Positions 1-6,440 are shown, counted from the first letter of the stretch. The stretch is 9,635 nucleotides of DNA from Vulcanimicrobiota bacterium (GCA_013289785.1 JABCZE010000037.1:1-9635), one strand, 5' to 3'. The notes: generated by a model from the letters alone, not told the origin. Translations and numbers: made by a program.

Positions 1-311
1 CGCGAGGAACGAAGTCCGGGCACGATGAGGTAACGCCGTTCGACGTGCGGATGCGGTGCGAACGGACAGAGCGCGGCGCTGCAGGCGTTCCAACCGAAGT
101 GATGCAGTTCGTCGCCGGTGGTGGACAACGTCACGCCGCCAATCTCCGTCGCGTAGCGCGGCGATTTGGAATCGGTATCGATCACGCCGATGCGATCGGG
201 CACGCCGTTGCCGGTCGCGCTCAAAAGCGCGACGTAGGCGATCGTCTCGGGCGGGGCGTTGATGGCGTCCTTGGGGGACGCGTAAAAGGTGGGGTCGGGC
301 TTTAGCAGCAT
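1..311 (-). CDS. Selenium-binding protein / methanethiol oxidase (SBP56 family), N-terminal part
   Basis: This is the 5' part (about 103 codons) of a gene that runs off the left edge. The translation starts MLLKPDPTFYASPKDAI and contains GDELHHFGWNAC (residues 66-77), a second Cys at 82 and APHPHVERRYLIVPG (85-99). These are hallmark stretches of the SBP56 family, which includes human SELENBP1 and bacterial MtoX. Characterised members oxidise methanethiol to formaldehyde, H2S and H2O2 (EC 1.8.3.4), and the bacterial enzyme needs copper. Full-length members have about 450-470 residues, so roughly three quarters is missing here. The ATG at 311 is preceded by AGGAG (327-323) with 11 bases of spacing. 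The gene lies 47 bases downstream of the membrane-protein gene on the same strand and probably shares its transcript. No signal peptide is visible, although some MtoX proteins are periplasmic. The family call is firm; the substrate is inferred from the family. Confidence 0.93.
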   Translation of the reverse strand, partial: MLLKPDPTFYASPKDAINAPPETIAYVALLSATGNGVPDRIGVIDTDSKSPRYATEIGGVTLSTTGDELHHFGWNACSAALCPFAPHPHVERRYLIVPGLRSS

Positions 312-358
312 GGCGGCAAGTGCTCCTCTTAAAAGGCTTGAGCTTTTATTCTAGGCAT

Positions 359-958
359 TTACGTGAGGAAAGCAATGAGGCCGGTGAGGATTAAGGCCCC
401 GGCCCAGACGGCGTCCACGTTCAGCCAGGCCGTACGCAGAAATCGCACGCCGATCTTCGTATAGACGAGCAGCGCGACCGCCGTCATCGTGAGCACGTAG
501 CCCAAGGTATGCATGCCGACCATCAGCCAGCCGGTGATGAAGGCCCCGCGGACTCCGCCGGCGACGGACATCGGCATCACCATCGGCAGCAGCATCAGCC
601 CGGCCCCGTGCGCGCTCGACATGAGAAATGCCCAGAGCGTTAGGCCCCAGAAGCCGACGCGCATCCCCACCCAGCGGATGTGCCGCGCGCGGACGAGCCG
701 GTAGATGCCAAACCCGATCAGGATCGCCGCAGCGGCAACGTGCAGCGCCCTGTGCGGAAGTTGCACCGCGGCGAAAGTTGCGACGAGCACGACGATTGCG
801 ACCGAAATGACGTGTCCCAGCGTGAGCGGCACGATCGCGCGCACGACGGCGAGCGTACTGCGGTCTTGATAGCCCAGCGCGACGGCGAAGAGCCAACCCA
901 TGCCGGGGTTGAGGCCGTGGTAACAGCCCAGCAGAAAGAGCGTCAGCCAAACGGTCAA
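359..958 (-). CDS. Polytopic membrane protein, HupE/NicO-like in general character
   Basis: This 199-residue protein is almost wholly hydrophobic, with about six predicted membrane spans (roughly residues 3-30, 36-65, 71-88, 101-130, 136-166 and 176-198). Histidines lie in or near several spans: H14 in CYHGLNPGMG, H49 in LGHVIS, H117 in SSAHGAGL and H150 in GMHTLGY. Gly- and His-rich signatures of this kind recall transition-metal or small-molecule transporters of the HupE/UreJ and NicO/RcnA type, but I do not recognise a specific family. The start is TTG at 958. It overlaps the TGA of the upstream YncE-like gene in a TTGA arrangement, which implies translational coupling. No strong ribosome binding site precedes it. 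The downstream neighbour is the SBP56 gene, so a role in metal or sulfur-compound handling for that enzyme is possible; that part is inference. Confidence 0.8.
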   Translation of the reverse strand: MTVWLTLFLLGCYHGLNPGMGWLFAVALGYQDRSTLAVVRAIVPLTLGHVISVAIVVLVATFAAVQLPHRALHVAAAAILIGFGIYRLVRARHIRWVGMRVGFWGLTLWAFLMSSAHGAGLMLLPMVMPMSVAGGVRGAFITGWLMVGMHTLGYVLTMTAVALLVYTKIGVRFLRTAWLNVDAVWAGALILTGLIAFLT

Positions 959-1992
959 GTGCCCGATCGTTTGAAGACGAGCAGCTCGAACGAGCCGGGC
1001 ACCGCGGTGGAGCGATCGCGGTACGACGTCGGATGCGGGTTTTCGATCAACTTTGCGGTTACGAGAAAGACATCGCCGGTGAGCGGATTGAGTTCCATCG
1101 TGCGCGCGCCGAGTACGGTTGCGGCGTTTTGCACCAGGGTAAAGCGATCGGGGGCATCTTCATGGACGACCGTCAGCGTCGCGTCGCGACCGTTGGAGGC
1201 AAACGCCAAGCCGGAGGCAGGATCGTATCGCGTCGCGTCGGTTCCGGCGCCGGTGGGAATCGTGGCGACGAGTTTTCCGGAATCGGCATCGACGACGCCC
1301 AGCTCACCGGTACAGGCCGCGAAGAGCCGCCGGTGCGCGGCGTCGATCGAGAGACCCGACGGATGTTGGCAGCTTCCAAGCGGGAAGCGCGCTACTACCT
1401 TGGCACTGCGGGCGTTGATGGCGACGATTTCGCTCGTGCTTTCGACGTTGTCGTAGACCATGCCGCGGCCGTCGACCGCGGGAAACTCCGGCCGGCCGCC
1501 CAGCGAGATGGTCGCGACCACGGCGTTCGTGCGCGCGTCGATGACCGTCGCATCGTTGCTGCCGCCGTTAAACGTGAAGACGCGCGAGCTGGCTGGGTCG
1601 TAGGCGATTCCGTCGGGATTCTTCGCGCCCGTTTGAATGGTCGCGATCGTCGCGAGCGTTATAAGGTCGAAGGCGGTGACCGTCCCGTCGGTTCCGTTGG
1701 AGGTGAAGCCTTTGCCCAGCTCGGGCGCGAGCGCGATGCCGTGTACGCCGGGCGTGTTCGGAACGTCGCCGACGATTTTGCCCGTGCTCGGATCGACGAC
1801 CATCACGTGCGTGCCGCGCGAAATAAAGAGCCGATTGGAAGCCGCGTCGTAGGTGAGGTAATCCCAACCGCCGCTGCCGCCGAGCACGTAGGTTTGCGCA
1901 AGCTGGTAGTTTGCGGCGGGCGCTGCAACGGCGAGCGTTGCCGTTCCAAGCAAGGCGACCCAGACAAGGAGATGCATTCTCGCTTTCTTCAT
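955..1992 (-). CDS. Exported YncE-like YVTN-family beta-propeller protein
   Basis: The protein has 345 residues. It begins with a basic n-region (MKKAR), a hydrophobic core and an AVA-AP signal-peptidase-like site near residue 25, so it is probably periplasmic. The mature part is a run of beta-propeller blades with recurring units such as HVMVVDPSTGKIVG, VTAFDLITLATIATI, ATVIDARTNAVVATI and LGVVDADSGKLVATIPTG. These are typical of YVTN/YncE proteins, often annotated as surface antigen or 40-residue YVTN repeat. No catalytic residues can be assigned; such propellers usually bind ligands or proteins. The open frame extends upstream to 2172, but that extension overlaps the divergent lipoprotein gene and the signal peptide starts at ATG 1992, so I use 1992. 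An internal ATG at 1977 is an alternative. The stop overlaps the TTG of the membrane-protein gene, and the SBP56 gene follows. The three probably form one operon. Confidence 0.9.
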   Translation of the reverse strand: MKKARMHLLVWVALLGTATLAVAAPAANYQLAQTYVLGGSGGWDYLTYDAASNRLFISRGTHVMVVDPSTGKIVGDVPNTPGVHGIALAPELGKGFTSNGTDGTVTAFDLITLATIATIQTGAKNPDGIAYDPASSRVFTFNGGSNDATVIDARTNAVVATISLGGRPEFPAVDGRGMVYDNVESTSEIVAINARSAKVVARFPLGSCQHPSGLSIDAAHRRLFAACTGELGVVDADSGKLVATIPTGAGTDATRYDPASGLAFASNGRDATLTVVHEDAPDRFTLVQNAATVLGARTMELNPLTGDVFLVTAKLIENPHPTSYRDRSTAVPGSFELLVFKRSGT

Positions 1993-2056
1993 AGATTGAA
2001 AGGTTGCCCACGAAAACGGAGGAGCCTCCACGTCGAGTGCGCGAAGCGCGGAATCC

Positions 2057-2983
2057 ATGCGACACATTCGTTTTATTGCTGGCGCCGCGCTGGGCGCGTC
2101 GTTCCTCTTAGCGGGATGCTCGGCCGGACCGGGACCAACCGGAAAGGGCGGCTGGATCGCGCCGTCGGCCAAAGATCGCTCGTGGATCGCGCCGGACGCG
2201 AAGAAGGCGCTGCTGTACGTTTCGTCAGCGCTGACCGACGACGTGTACGTCTATTCGTATCGAGATCAGAAGCTCGTGGGGACGCTTACCGGTTTCAAAC
2301 TGCCCTACGGCCTGTGTGCCGACGCGGCGGGCGACGTGTGGATCGTGGATGACGGCGCGCAGCAGATCGTCGAATACAAACACGGCGGGACCTCGCCGAT
2401 CGCGACGCTCGGCGACCCGGGCGAATACCCCGAGGGCTGCTCGGTCGATCCGACCACCGGCGACCTCGCCGTCACGAACTTCTACAGCGCCAGCGGCAGC
2501 GGCAGCGTCTCAATTTACGCGCACGCGTCGGGCGAGCCGACGACGTATTCGGATCCGTCGATTACCAACTTTCGCTTCTGCGGCTACGACGACAAGGGCA
2601 ATCTGTTTGCCGACGGTGCCAATAACAGTTCGCAGTTCGCGTTCGCCGAACTTCGCAAGGGCAGCAGCGGCCTGACCAACATCACGCTGCAGCAGAAGAT
2701 CGAATGGCCCGGCGGCGTGCAGTGGGACGGCAAATACGTCGCGGTCGGAGATACCGATGCCGGCATTATCTATCGAATCAAAGTTGCCGGCGACAAGGTG
2801 AAGGGTTCGACGTCGCTCGCCGGCTCCGATTACGTCAATCAGTTCTGGATCGCCGGCAAGGTAGTGGTTGCGCCGAGCCAAGACGGCAACGCCGGCGTCG
2901 GCTTTTATGCCTATCCGGCGGGTGGTAGTCCAACCAAAACCATCAGCGTCGAGGAGCCGTTCGGCGCGGTAGTAAGCAAGTAA
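2057..2983 (+). CDS. Lipoprotein with NHL/SMP-30-like beta-propeller
   Basis: The 308-residue product opens with a lipoprotein signal peptide: MRHIR n-region, hydrophobic core, and lipobox L18-A19-G20-C21, followed by a low-complexity Gly/Pro-rich linker. It should therefore be lipid-anchored at C21. The rest shows propeller-like repeats, for example LPYGLCADAAGDVWIVDDG, CSVDPTTGDLAVTNFYS, FCGYDDKGNLFADG and GGVQWDGKYVAVGD. Units of the form GL..D..G.VW..D resemble NHL or SMP-30/gluconolactonase propellers. I see no clear metal-binding set that would support lactonase activity, so only a structural or binding role can be proposed. The ATG at 2057 has a poor ribosome binding site. The start codon lies 64 bases from that of the divergent YncE-like gene, so both promoters must share or overlap this short gap. 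A 60-aa protein follows 15 bases downstream and is probably co-transcribed. Confidence 0.88.
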   Translation: MRHIRFIAGAALGASFLLAGCSAGPGPTGKGGWIAPSAKDRSWIAPDAKKALLYVSSALTDDVYVYSYRDQKLVGTLTGFKLPYGLCADAAGDVWIVDDGAQQIVEYKHGGTSPIATLGDPGEYPEGCSVDPTTGDLAVTNFYSASGSGSVSIYAHASGEPTTYSDPSITNFRFCGYDDKGNLFADGANNSSQFAFAELRKGSSGLTNITLQQKIEWPGGVQWDGKYVAVGDTDAGIIYRIKVAGDKVKGSTSLAGSDYVNQFWIAGKVVVAPSQDGNAGVGFYAYPAGGSPTKTISVEEPFGAVVSK

Positions 2984-2987
2984 CGAG

Positions 2988-2992
2988 AGGAG
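2988..2992 (+). promoter_or_regulatory. Strong ribosome binding site of the 60-aa protein gene
   Basis: AGGAG, within GAGAGGAG, lies 6 bases before the ATG at 2999. It supports translation of this very short gene, which could otherwise be dismissed as a chance frame. Confidence 0.75.
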
Positions 2993-2998
2993 TAGTAG

Positions 2999-3181
2999 AT
3001 GATTAAGGCGATGATAACGTGCCCCAGGACGGGGAAAGCGGTGTTCAGCGGCATGGCCTTCGGAAACCTTGCGGCGTTCGATGGCGTGAAATTGGAGAAC
3101 AACGTCGTACGATGCACCGAGTGCGGCGAGAACCATCTCGTCGATAACTCGACGGTGAAGGCCTTCCCAAGCGAACCATGA
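2999..3181 (+). CDS. Small Cys-containing (zinc-ribbon-like) protein of unknown function
   Basis: This 60-residue protein starts MIKAMITCPRTGKAVFSG and carries C8, C39 and C42, the last two in VVRCTECGENH with H46 nearby. The layout (a CP.TG segment near the N-terminus, then CxxCG about 30 residues later) resembles small uncharacterised bacterial proteins with one zinc-knuckle half-site. With only three Cys plus a His it could form a Cys3His site, or pair with another protein. There is no signal peptide or membrane segment, so it is probably cytoplasmic. Its strong ribosome binding site and 15-base distance from the lipoprotein stop indicate a real gene in the same transcript. Its function is not known, and I see nothing that links it mechanistically to the lipoprotein. 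Confidence 0.75.
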   Translation: MIKAMITCPRTGKAVFSGMAFGNLAAFDGVKLENNVVRCTECGENHLVDNSTVKAFPSEP

Positions 3182-3190
3182 CCGCGGAAA

Positions 3191-3207
3191 CCCGGGGGCT
3201 CCTCGGG
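3191..3207 (+). terminator. Possible hairpin terminator after the small-protein gene
   Basis: CCCGGGG (3191-3197), a 3-base loop and CCTCGGG (3201-3207) form a 7-bp GC-rich stem with one G-U pair, ten bases after the TGA of the 60-aa protein. There is no T-run after it, so it does not meet the usual intrinsic-terminator rule. It may be a Rho-assisted end, an mRNA-stabilising hairpin, or chance in GC-rich DNA. Confidence 0.3.
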
Positions 3208-3292
3208 CCGGGAAGCGCGGCCGGCAATCGTGTGACTATTCGTGTGATCTAGCCTACTATCGCCGGCCTTGATTGCAAGGTATCGTGGGAGC

Positions 3293-4207
3293 ATGAAACT
3301 TGCGTTATCCGCGCTGATCGCGTTTGCCGGCGCGATGCTGATCCCACAACCCTCGCTTGCTTTCCCGGTGGATTTCGGTCCCGGGTTCACGACGCATCGG
3401 GTGAGCGTCGACGGCAGCGTCGTGAGCGTGACGGTCGGCGGCCACGGACCGGTCGTCGTGCTGATTCACGGCTATGCCGAGGATTCGCGGATGTGGAAGC
3501 CGCTGGCGCTCGCGCTTGCGCCACGGTTTACGGTCGTTGCGCCCGATCTCCCGGGAATCGGAAACTCCTCGATTCCAACCAGCGGCCTCGACATGAAAAG
3601 CGCGGCGCGCCGCGTGCACGATGCCGTCGCGGCGCTCGGCTTTCACCGGGCGAGTGTCGTCGGGCACGACATCGGCTTGATGGTCGCGTACGCTTACGCC
3701 GCAATGTATCCAGGCGACGTCGAGCGGCTCGCGCTGATGGACGCCTTTCTGCCCGGAGTCGCCGGTTGGCAGGCGATTTATAACGACCCCAATCTTTGGC
3801 ACTTCCGCTTTCACGGGCCCACGCCGCTCGCGCTGGTCGCCGGCCGCGAACGCATCTACTTCAACTACTACTGGAACGACTTTGCCGCCGATCCGAACCG
3901 CTCGCTGTCGCCGACCGATCGCGACGGCTACATCGCGGCATACTCGCGCCCCGGAAGAATGGCGGCCGGCTGGGCCTACTTCGCATCCTTTCCGCAAACG
4001 GCAATCGACTTTGCACAGCTGGCCGCCCGCAAACTCCCGATGCCCGTGCTTTCCATCGGTGGAGCGAAGGCCAACGGGGTCGCGCTCGCCGCTCAGGCAA
4101 AGCTCATCTGCGACGACGTTACCGTGGTCGTGCTCCCTAACACCGGGCATTGGCTGATGGAAGAGAACCCGAGCGCGACGATGGCGGCACTCGAAAAGTT
4201 CTTATGA
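3293..4207 (+). CDS. Exported alpha/beta hydrolase with Asp nucleophile (epoxide hydrolase/dehalogenase-like)
   Basis: The protein has 304 residues. It begins with a Sec signal peptide (MKLALSALIAFAGAM, probable cleavage after SLA near residue 23), so it should act in the periplasm or outside the cell. The alpha/beta-hydrolase core is clear: VVVLIHGYAEDSRMW with the oxyanion-type HG at 59-60, APDLPGIGNS, the nucleophile elbow VVGHDIG with Asp126, and NTGHWLMEENP with catalytic His286. An Asp nucleophile in GHDxG, rather than Ser in GxSxG, is the mark of epoxide hydrolases and haloalkane/fluoroacetate dehalogenases, not esterases. The cap carries RERIYFNYYWNDF with Tyr192/193, which could supply the acid residues used by epoxide hydrolases. 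The natural substrate cannot be read from the sequence. A TTG eight codons upstream (3269) is possible, but the ATG at 3293 gives the better signal peptide. The stop overlaps the next ATG in ATGA. Confidence 0.88.
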   Translation: MKLALSALIAFAGAMLIPQPSLAFPVDFGPGFTTHRVSVDGSVVSVTVGGHGPVVVLIHGYAEDSRMWKPLALALAPRFTVVAPDLPGIGNSSIPTSGLDMKSAARRVHDAVAALGFHRASVVGHDIGLMVAYAYAAMYPGDVERLALMDAFLPGVAGWQAIYNDPNLWHFRFHGPTPLALVAGRERIYFNYYWNDFAADPNRSLSPTDRDGYIAAYSRPGRMAAGWAYFASFPQTAIDFAQLAARKLPMPVLSIGGAKANGVALAAQAKLICDDVTVVVLPNTGHWLMEENPSATMAALEKFL

Positions 4208-4386
4208 CGAGCTTAACGCGGCGCGACCCGGTCGGCGACGCCGCAGTGATCCTGATTGACTATCAGTCCGCCCAAGTCAACTCCGTGATGCCGATGGATC
4301 GCTACGAACTGGTCGCGAACGTCGTGCGCCTCGCGCGCGACGTTCATGGAACAAGGCGCCTCCATATCGGACGATGTCGCCGCTAA
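4204..4386 (+). pseudogene. Truncated isochorismatase-family (cysteine hydrolase, YcaC-like) gene fragment
   Basis: The ATG overlaps the stop of the hydrolase gene (ATGA), as expected of a true second cistron. The first ~48 residues look like the N-terminus of an isochorismatase-family hydrolase: DAAVILIDYQSAQVNSV with the conserved Asp19, then MDRYELVANVVRLAR. Family members have about 180-220 residues with a catalytic Asp-Lys-Cys triad. Here the Lys and Cys regions are absent, and after RLARDVHG the frame runs into a basic, unrelated tail and stops at residue 60. In the +1-shifted frame, bases 4341-4405 read TFMEQGASISDDVAANEAMQA and stop, which looks like the genuine C-terminus of some other protein. 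I read this as a deletion or recombination joining two genes out of frame. The product is almost certainly inactive. Confidence 0.72.
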
Positions 4387-4429
4387 CGAAGCGATGCAAG
4401 CGTAACGCGAAGGCCGTGGCGCCCCGCGT

Positions 4430-4750
4430 CTAATCGCTGACCGCTTCAAGGAATAGGCGTCGCGCGAAAGCGCCTCGGTCTTCGTTTTTCGTCTCGCGAA
4501 CCGCCTCGAGCTCATCGCGAGAATAGCCGTACGCGGTTAGAATGGTCTCCACGACCTCCTCGAGATCGGCAAGCTCGGAGAGCAGCGTGTCGTCGGTCGC
4601 GTCGAAGAGCTCCTGAGCTTCTTCGACGGCTTTGGCCTTGAGCGCGACGCGAAACTCGGCGTCTCGAAGTTCCCTCCACGTCGCAGTCTTTCCAGCCCGC
4701 TCGATTATTTCTGGAATGCGATCTCGAACAAGCTTTTCGTGTTTCGTCAT
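4430..4750 (-). CDS. MazG-like all-alpha NTP pyrophosphatase (COG4997-like)
   Basis: The 106-residue protein starts MTKHEKLVRDRIPEIIERAG. The KLVRDxIPEII opening is characteristic of small MazG-superfamily proteins often annotated as phosphoribosyl-ATP pyrophosphohydrolase-like. The metal-binding helices are visible as E44-x2-E47 (VEEAQELF) and E59-x2-D62 (SELADLEEV), followed by the conserved basic/acidic end region RETKNEDRGAFARRLFLEAV. Members hydrolyse nucleoside triphosphates to monophosphates; the substrate here is unknown. The ATG at 4750 overlaps the TGA of the upstream HNH gene (ATGA), so expression is coupled to the nuclease cassette. An in-frame ATG at 4771 would add seven residues before the conserved start and is less likely. 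It is the last gene of the cassette and converges on the broken isochorismatase gene, with 43 bases between them. Confidence 0.85.
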   Translation of the reverse strand: MTKHEKLVRDRIPEIIERAGKTATWRELRDAEFRVALKAKAVEEAQELFDATDDTLLSELADLEEVVETILTAYGYSRDELEAVRETKNEDRGAFARRLFLEAVSD

Positions 4751-5679
4751 GGCGACCAGGATCGCGGCCACTCGACGGAGATCGCCGCCTCGTAGAGCCG
4801 CTCGACCTCCGGCTCGCCGATCGCCAACGATATGCCATCGCGGGATAGGTCGCGGTTGCGTACGAGAAGCTTTTCAATGAAGGCGCGATCCGGCAGCCAA
4901 TCCGATTTGCTCGAATTACATCTGGCGCAGGCTAGGACGAGGTCCCAGATATCGTCCTCTAGCAAGAAACTCCAGGGGATGACGTGATCGACGGTGGGCG
5001 CGCGTTGCTCGCCGAGCAGGGCTTCGCAATAGAAGCATTGCAGGTTCGATTCTTCACTGAGGATCTTAAAGTACTTCTGCAGTGACTTCCGAGAGGCACC
5101 GTCTCTCGAAACCTTCTGCACGATGCGCGGCGCGAGGCGGTTACAGCCCTCTAAGAACTCGGCCCAGTAAAAATTGGCGACAAGCTCGAGCGCCGCGGCC
5201 TGAGTTTTCAGAAAGGCGTGAGCCTTCGGCGTGATCGCGACATGGTCTTGACCCGGCTCCCACTGAAAAAGCGGCGGCATCCCGGGAGGTCGGCTCGCGT
5301 GAAAGGCGCTCAGGACGTTTACTGTGAGTAGCCGTGACATCTGACGGTCGATCTCCGCGCGGCCGGCTGCAGGCAGCCTCGCTAGGTCGTGCGCCTTATA
5401 CGCTTGAGCGATGCGCCGAATCAGCTTGACCGCCATCGATTCCTTGCTGAGTGACGCCGCTTGGCGCAGATGATAGACAACCGTTTGATTCCAGTATAGC
5501 TTCGTAAACTCTCGCCCGATGGAGTTGAGCGAGATGTGCAGATCGTCCGACTGCCCGCAGCATCGCACAAGCGCTTTGAGCAGCGCAGGCTTGTAACTCG
5601 CCGACTTTCGGGCGTGGCGCATCAAGGCGGCGATGTCGCCGATTCGCAGGTCGGCTCGACCTTTCAGAGGGATTTCCAC
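4747..5679 (-). CDS. HNH endonuclease with uncharacterised N-terminal domain, partner of the DpnI-like protein
   Basis: This is a 310-residue protein. The C-terminal third holds an HNH/McrA-type nuclease with a zinc site: C215-x2-C218 (CFYC), the catalytic V-D231-H232 in TVDHVIPWSF, and C251-x2-C254-N255 followed by K258 (ACARCNSSKSD). The Asn often seen before LVLAC is Asp here (IWDLVLAC). The first ~200 residues are helical and contain RIGDIAALMRHARKSASYKPALLKAL, a stretch I associate with HNH proteins of defence loci, but I cannot assign it a function. The start is GTG at 5679. The first 16 bases overlap the end of the DpnI-like gene, so the two proteins are probably made together and may work as a pair. 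The stop overlaps the MazG-like ATG. It is probably a cytoplasmic DNA nuclease. The HNH call is firm; the target is unknown. Confidence 0.87.
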   Translation of the reverse strand: MEIPLKGRADLRIGDIAALMRHARKSASYKPALLKALVRCCGQSDDLHISLNSIGREFTKLYWNQTVVYHLRQAASLSKESMAVKLIRRIAQAYKAHDLARLPAAGRAEIDRQMSRLLTVNVLSAFHASRPPGMPPLFQWEPGQDHVAITPKAHAFLKTQAAALELVANFYWAEFLEGCNRLAPRIVQKVSRDGASRKSLQKYFKILSEESNLQCFYCEALLGEQRAPTVDHVIPWSFLLEDDIWDLVLACARCNSSKSDWLPDRAFIEKLLVRNRDLSRDGISLAIGEPEVERLYEAAISVEWPRSWSP

Positions 5680-6413
5680 TCTTCGCGGACTTTGCTTCGC
5701 TCGATGCCGGCAGGCGCGACCACGCGCACGGACGGCAGGCCGGAGATTGTGATGTTACACCCTTGCCAGCCGGCGCGGCGCGCCGTTGCGGCCAGCGGCT
5801 TTCGAGGGAGAACCCGATCCGCGGTGATGAATCGGCCGGGAATCGCGTCGACGAAGACGACGGTGTTGAACCGCTTGTCGAACTCGACGAAGACATGCTC
5901 AGGCATCTCTCCGCGTCCGATAGCGTCGATCGTCGGCTGGTAGGCGGCGCCGGTGATCCGCAGGCCGAAGCGCCCGTCCTTGGCCTTGAGCTGATAGGTC
6001 CGCTCGCAGACGAAGCACTTAAAGTCGGCAACGGGAGTGTTGTTCGGGAGACGATCGAGGGCATCACTCTCGCAGTCTAGGCAGTATAGATTGAACGATG
6101 CCCAGGTCTCCAACGCGACGCGAGCTATCTGTGCCGAACTGACGAAGGGTGCCGCGACGGAGAAATCGAGCAATGGGCTAAACACCGGCGTGACATCCGT
6201 TCTTTCATACCGTCCAGGTCGAACGAAACGTAACAAGCCTTGGTCGCGAAGCACCTGCAGACTCTGTCGAATCTTTGCATCGACGAACCGATTGTTTGGG
6301 AAGTGACGTTCGAAGCGGTCCCGGTATTTTAGGACGTCTGCGAGCATGAAGTCTCGCGGTAGCGCGGATACCACGTCATGCACAAGCTCTTTCCAGGTTA
6401 AGGCCTTTTGCAT
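5664..6413 (-). CDS. DpnI-like protein with winged helix at the N-terminus and altered active site
   Basis: This is a 249-residue protein. Residues ~1-72 match the winged-helix domain of DpnI (LADVLKYRDRFERHFPNN, then AKIRQSLQVLRDQGLLRFV and GRYER), which in DpnI is at the C-terminus. Residues ~92-230 match the DpnI catalytic domain: SSAQIARVALETW, C111-x2-C114, NNTPVAD with Asp130, C133-x2-C136, then YQLKAK and PLAATARRAGWQGCN. The four Cys should bind zinc. DpnI cuts GATC only when its adenine is methylated. Its catalytic set D53-x10-E64-x-K66 aligns with D130, Q141 and K143 here, so the acidic Glu is Gln. The enzyme may be altered, weak or dead and serve as a methyl-GATC reader. The ATG at 6413 is preceded by AAGAGAG; a GTG at 6419 is an alternative. 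It overlaps the HNH gene by 16 bases. Confidence 0.9.
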   Translation of the reverse strand: MQKALTWKELVHDVVSALPRDFMLADVLKYRDRFERHFPNNRFVDAKIRQSLQVLRDQGLLRFVRPGRYERTDVTPVFSPLLDFSVAAPFVSSAQIARVALETWASFNLYCLDCESDALDRLPNNTPVADFKCFVCERTYQLKAKDGRFGLRITGAAYQPTIDAIGRGEMPEHVFVEFDKRFNTVVFVDAIPGRFITADRVLPRKPLAATARRAGWQGCNITISGLPSVRVVAPAGIERSKVREEWKSL

Positions 6414-6440
6414 GTGCACTCTCTTTCCATATCGTGCTCG

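Noticed and set aside
332..349. Short AT-rich inverted repeat between the membrane-protein and SBP56 genes (AAAAGGCT/AGCTTTT)
   Set aside because: The arms need a bulge and leave a loop of only about two bases, so no stable hairpin is expected.
680..1456. Plus-strand frame of 258 codons
   Set aside because: It lies opposite the membrane-protein and YncE-like genes, whose translations carry clear family features. This frame has low-complexity Arg/Ser composition and no motif.
1033..2352. Long plus-strand frame of 439 codons
   Set aside because: It runs antisense through the YncE-like gene, is very rich in Arg and Gly, has no recognisable domain and is a typical shadow of a GC-rich gene. It also runs into the start of the lipoprotein gene in another frame.
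2510..3136. Minus-strand frame of 208 codons over the lipoprotein gene
   Set aside because: The plus-strand lipoprotein and small protein have signal peptide, repeats and a ribosome binding site; the antisense frame has none of these.
3305..4150. Minus-strand frame of 281 codons over the hydrolase gene
   Set aside because: The plus strand has a complete catalytic hydrolase. The antisense product has no recognisable domain and shadow-like composition.
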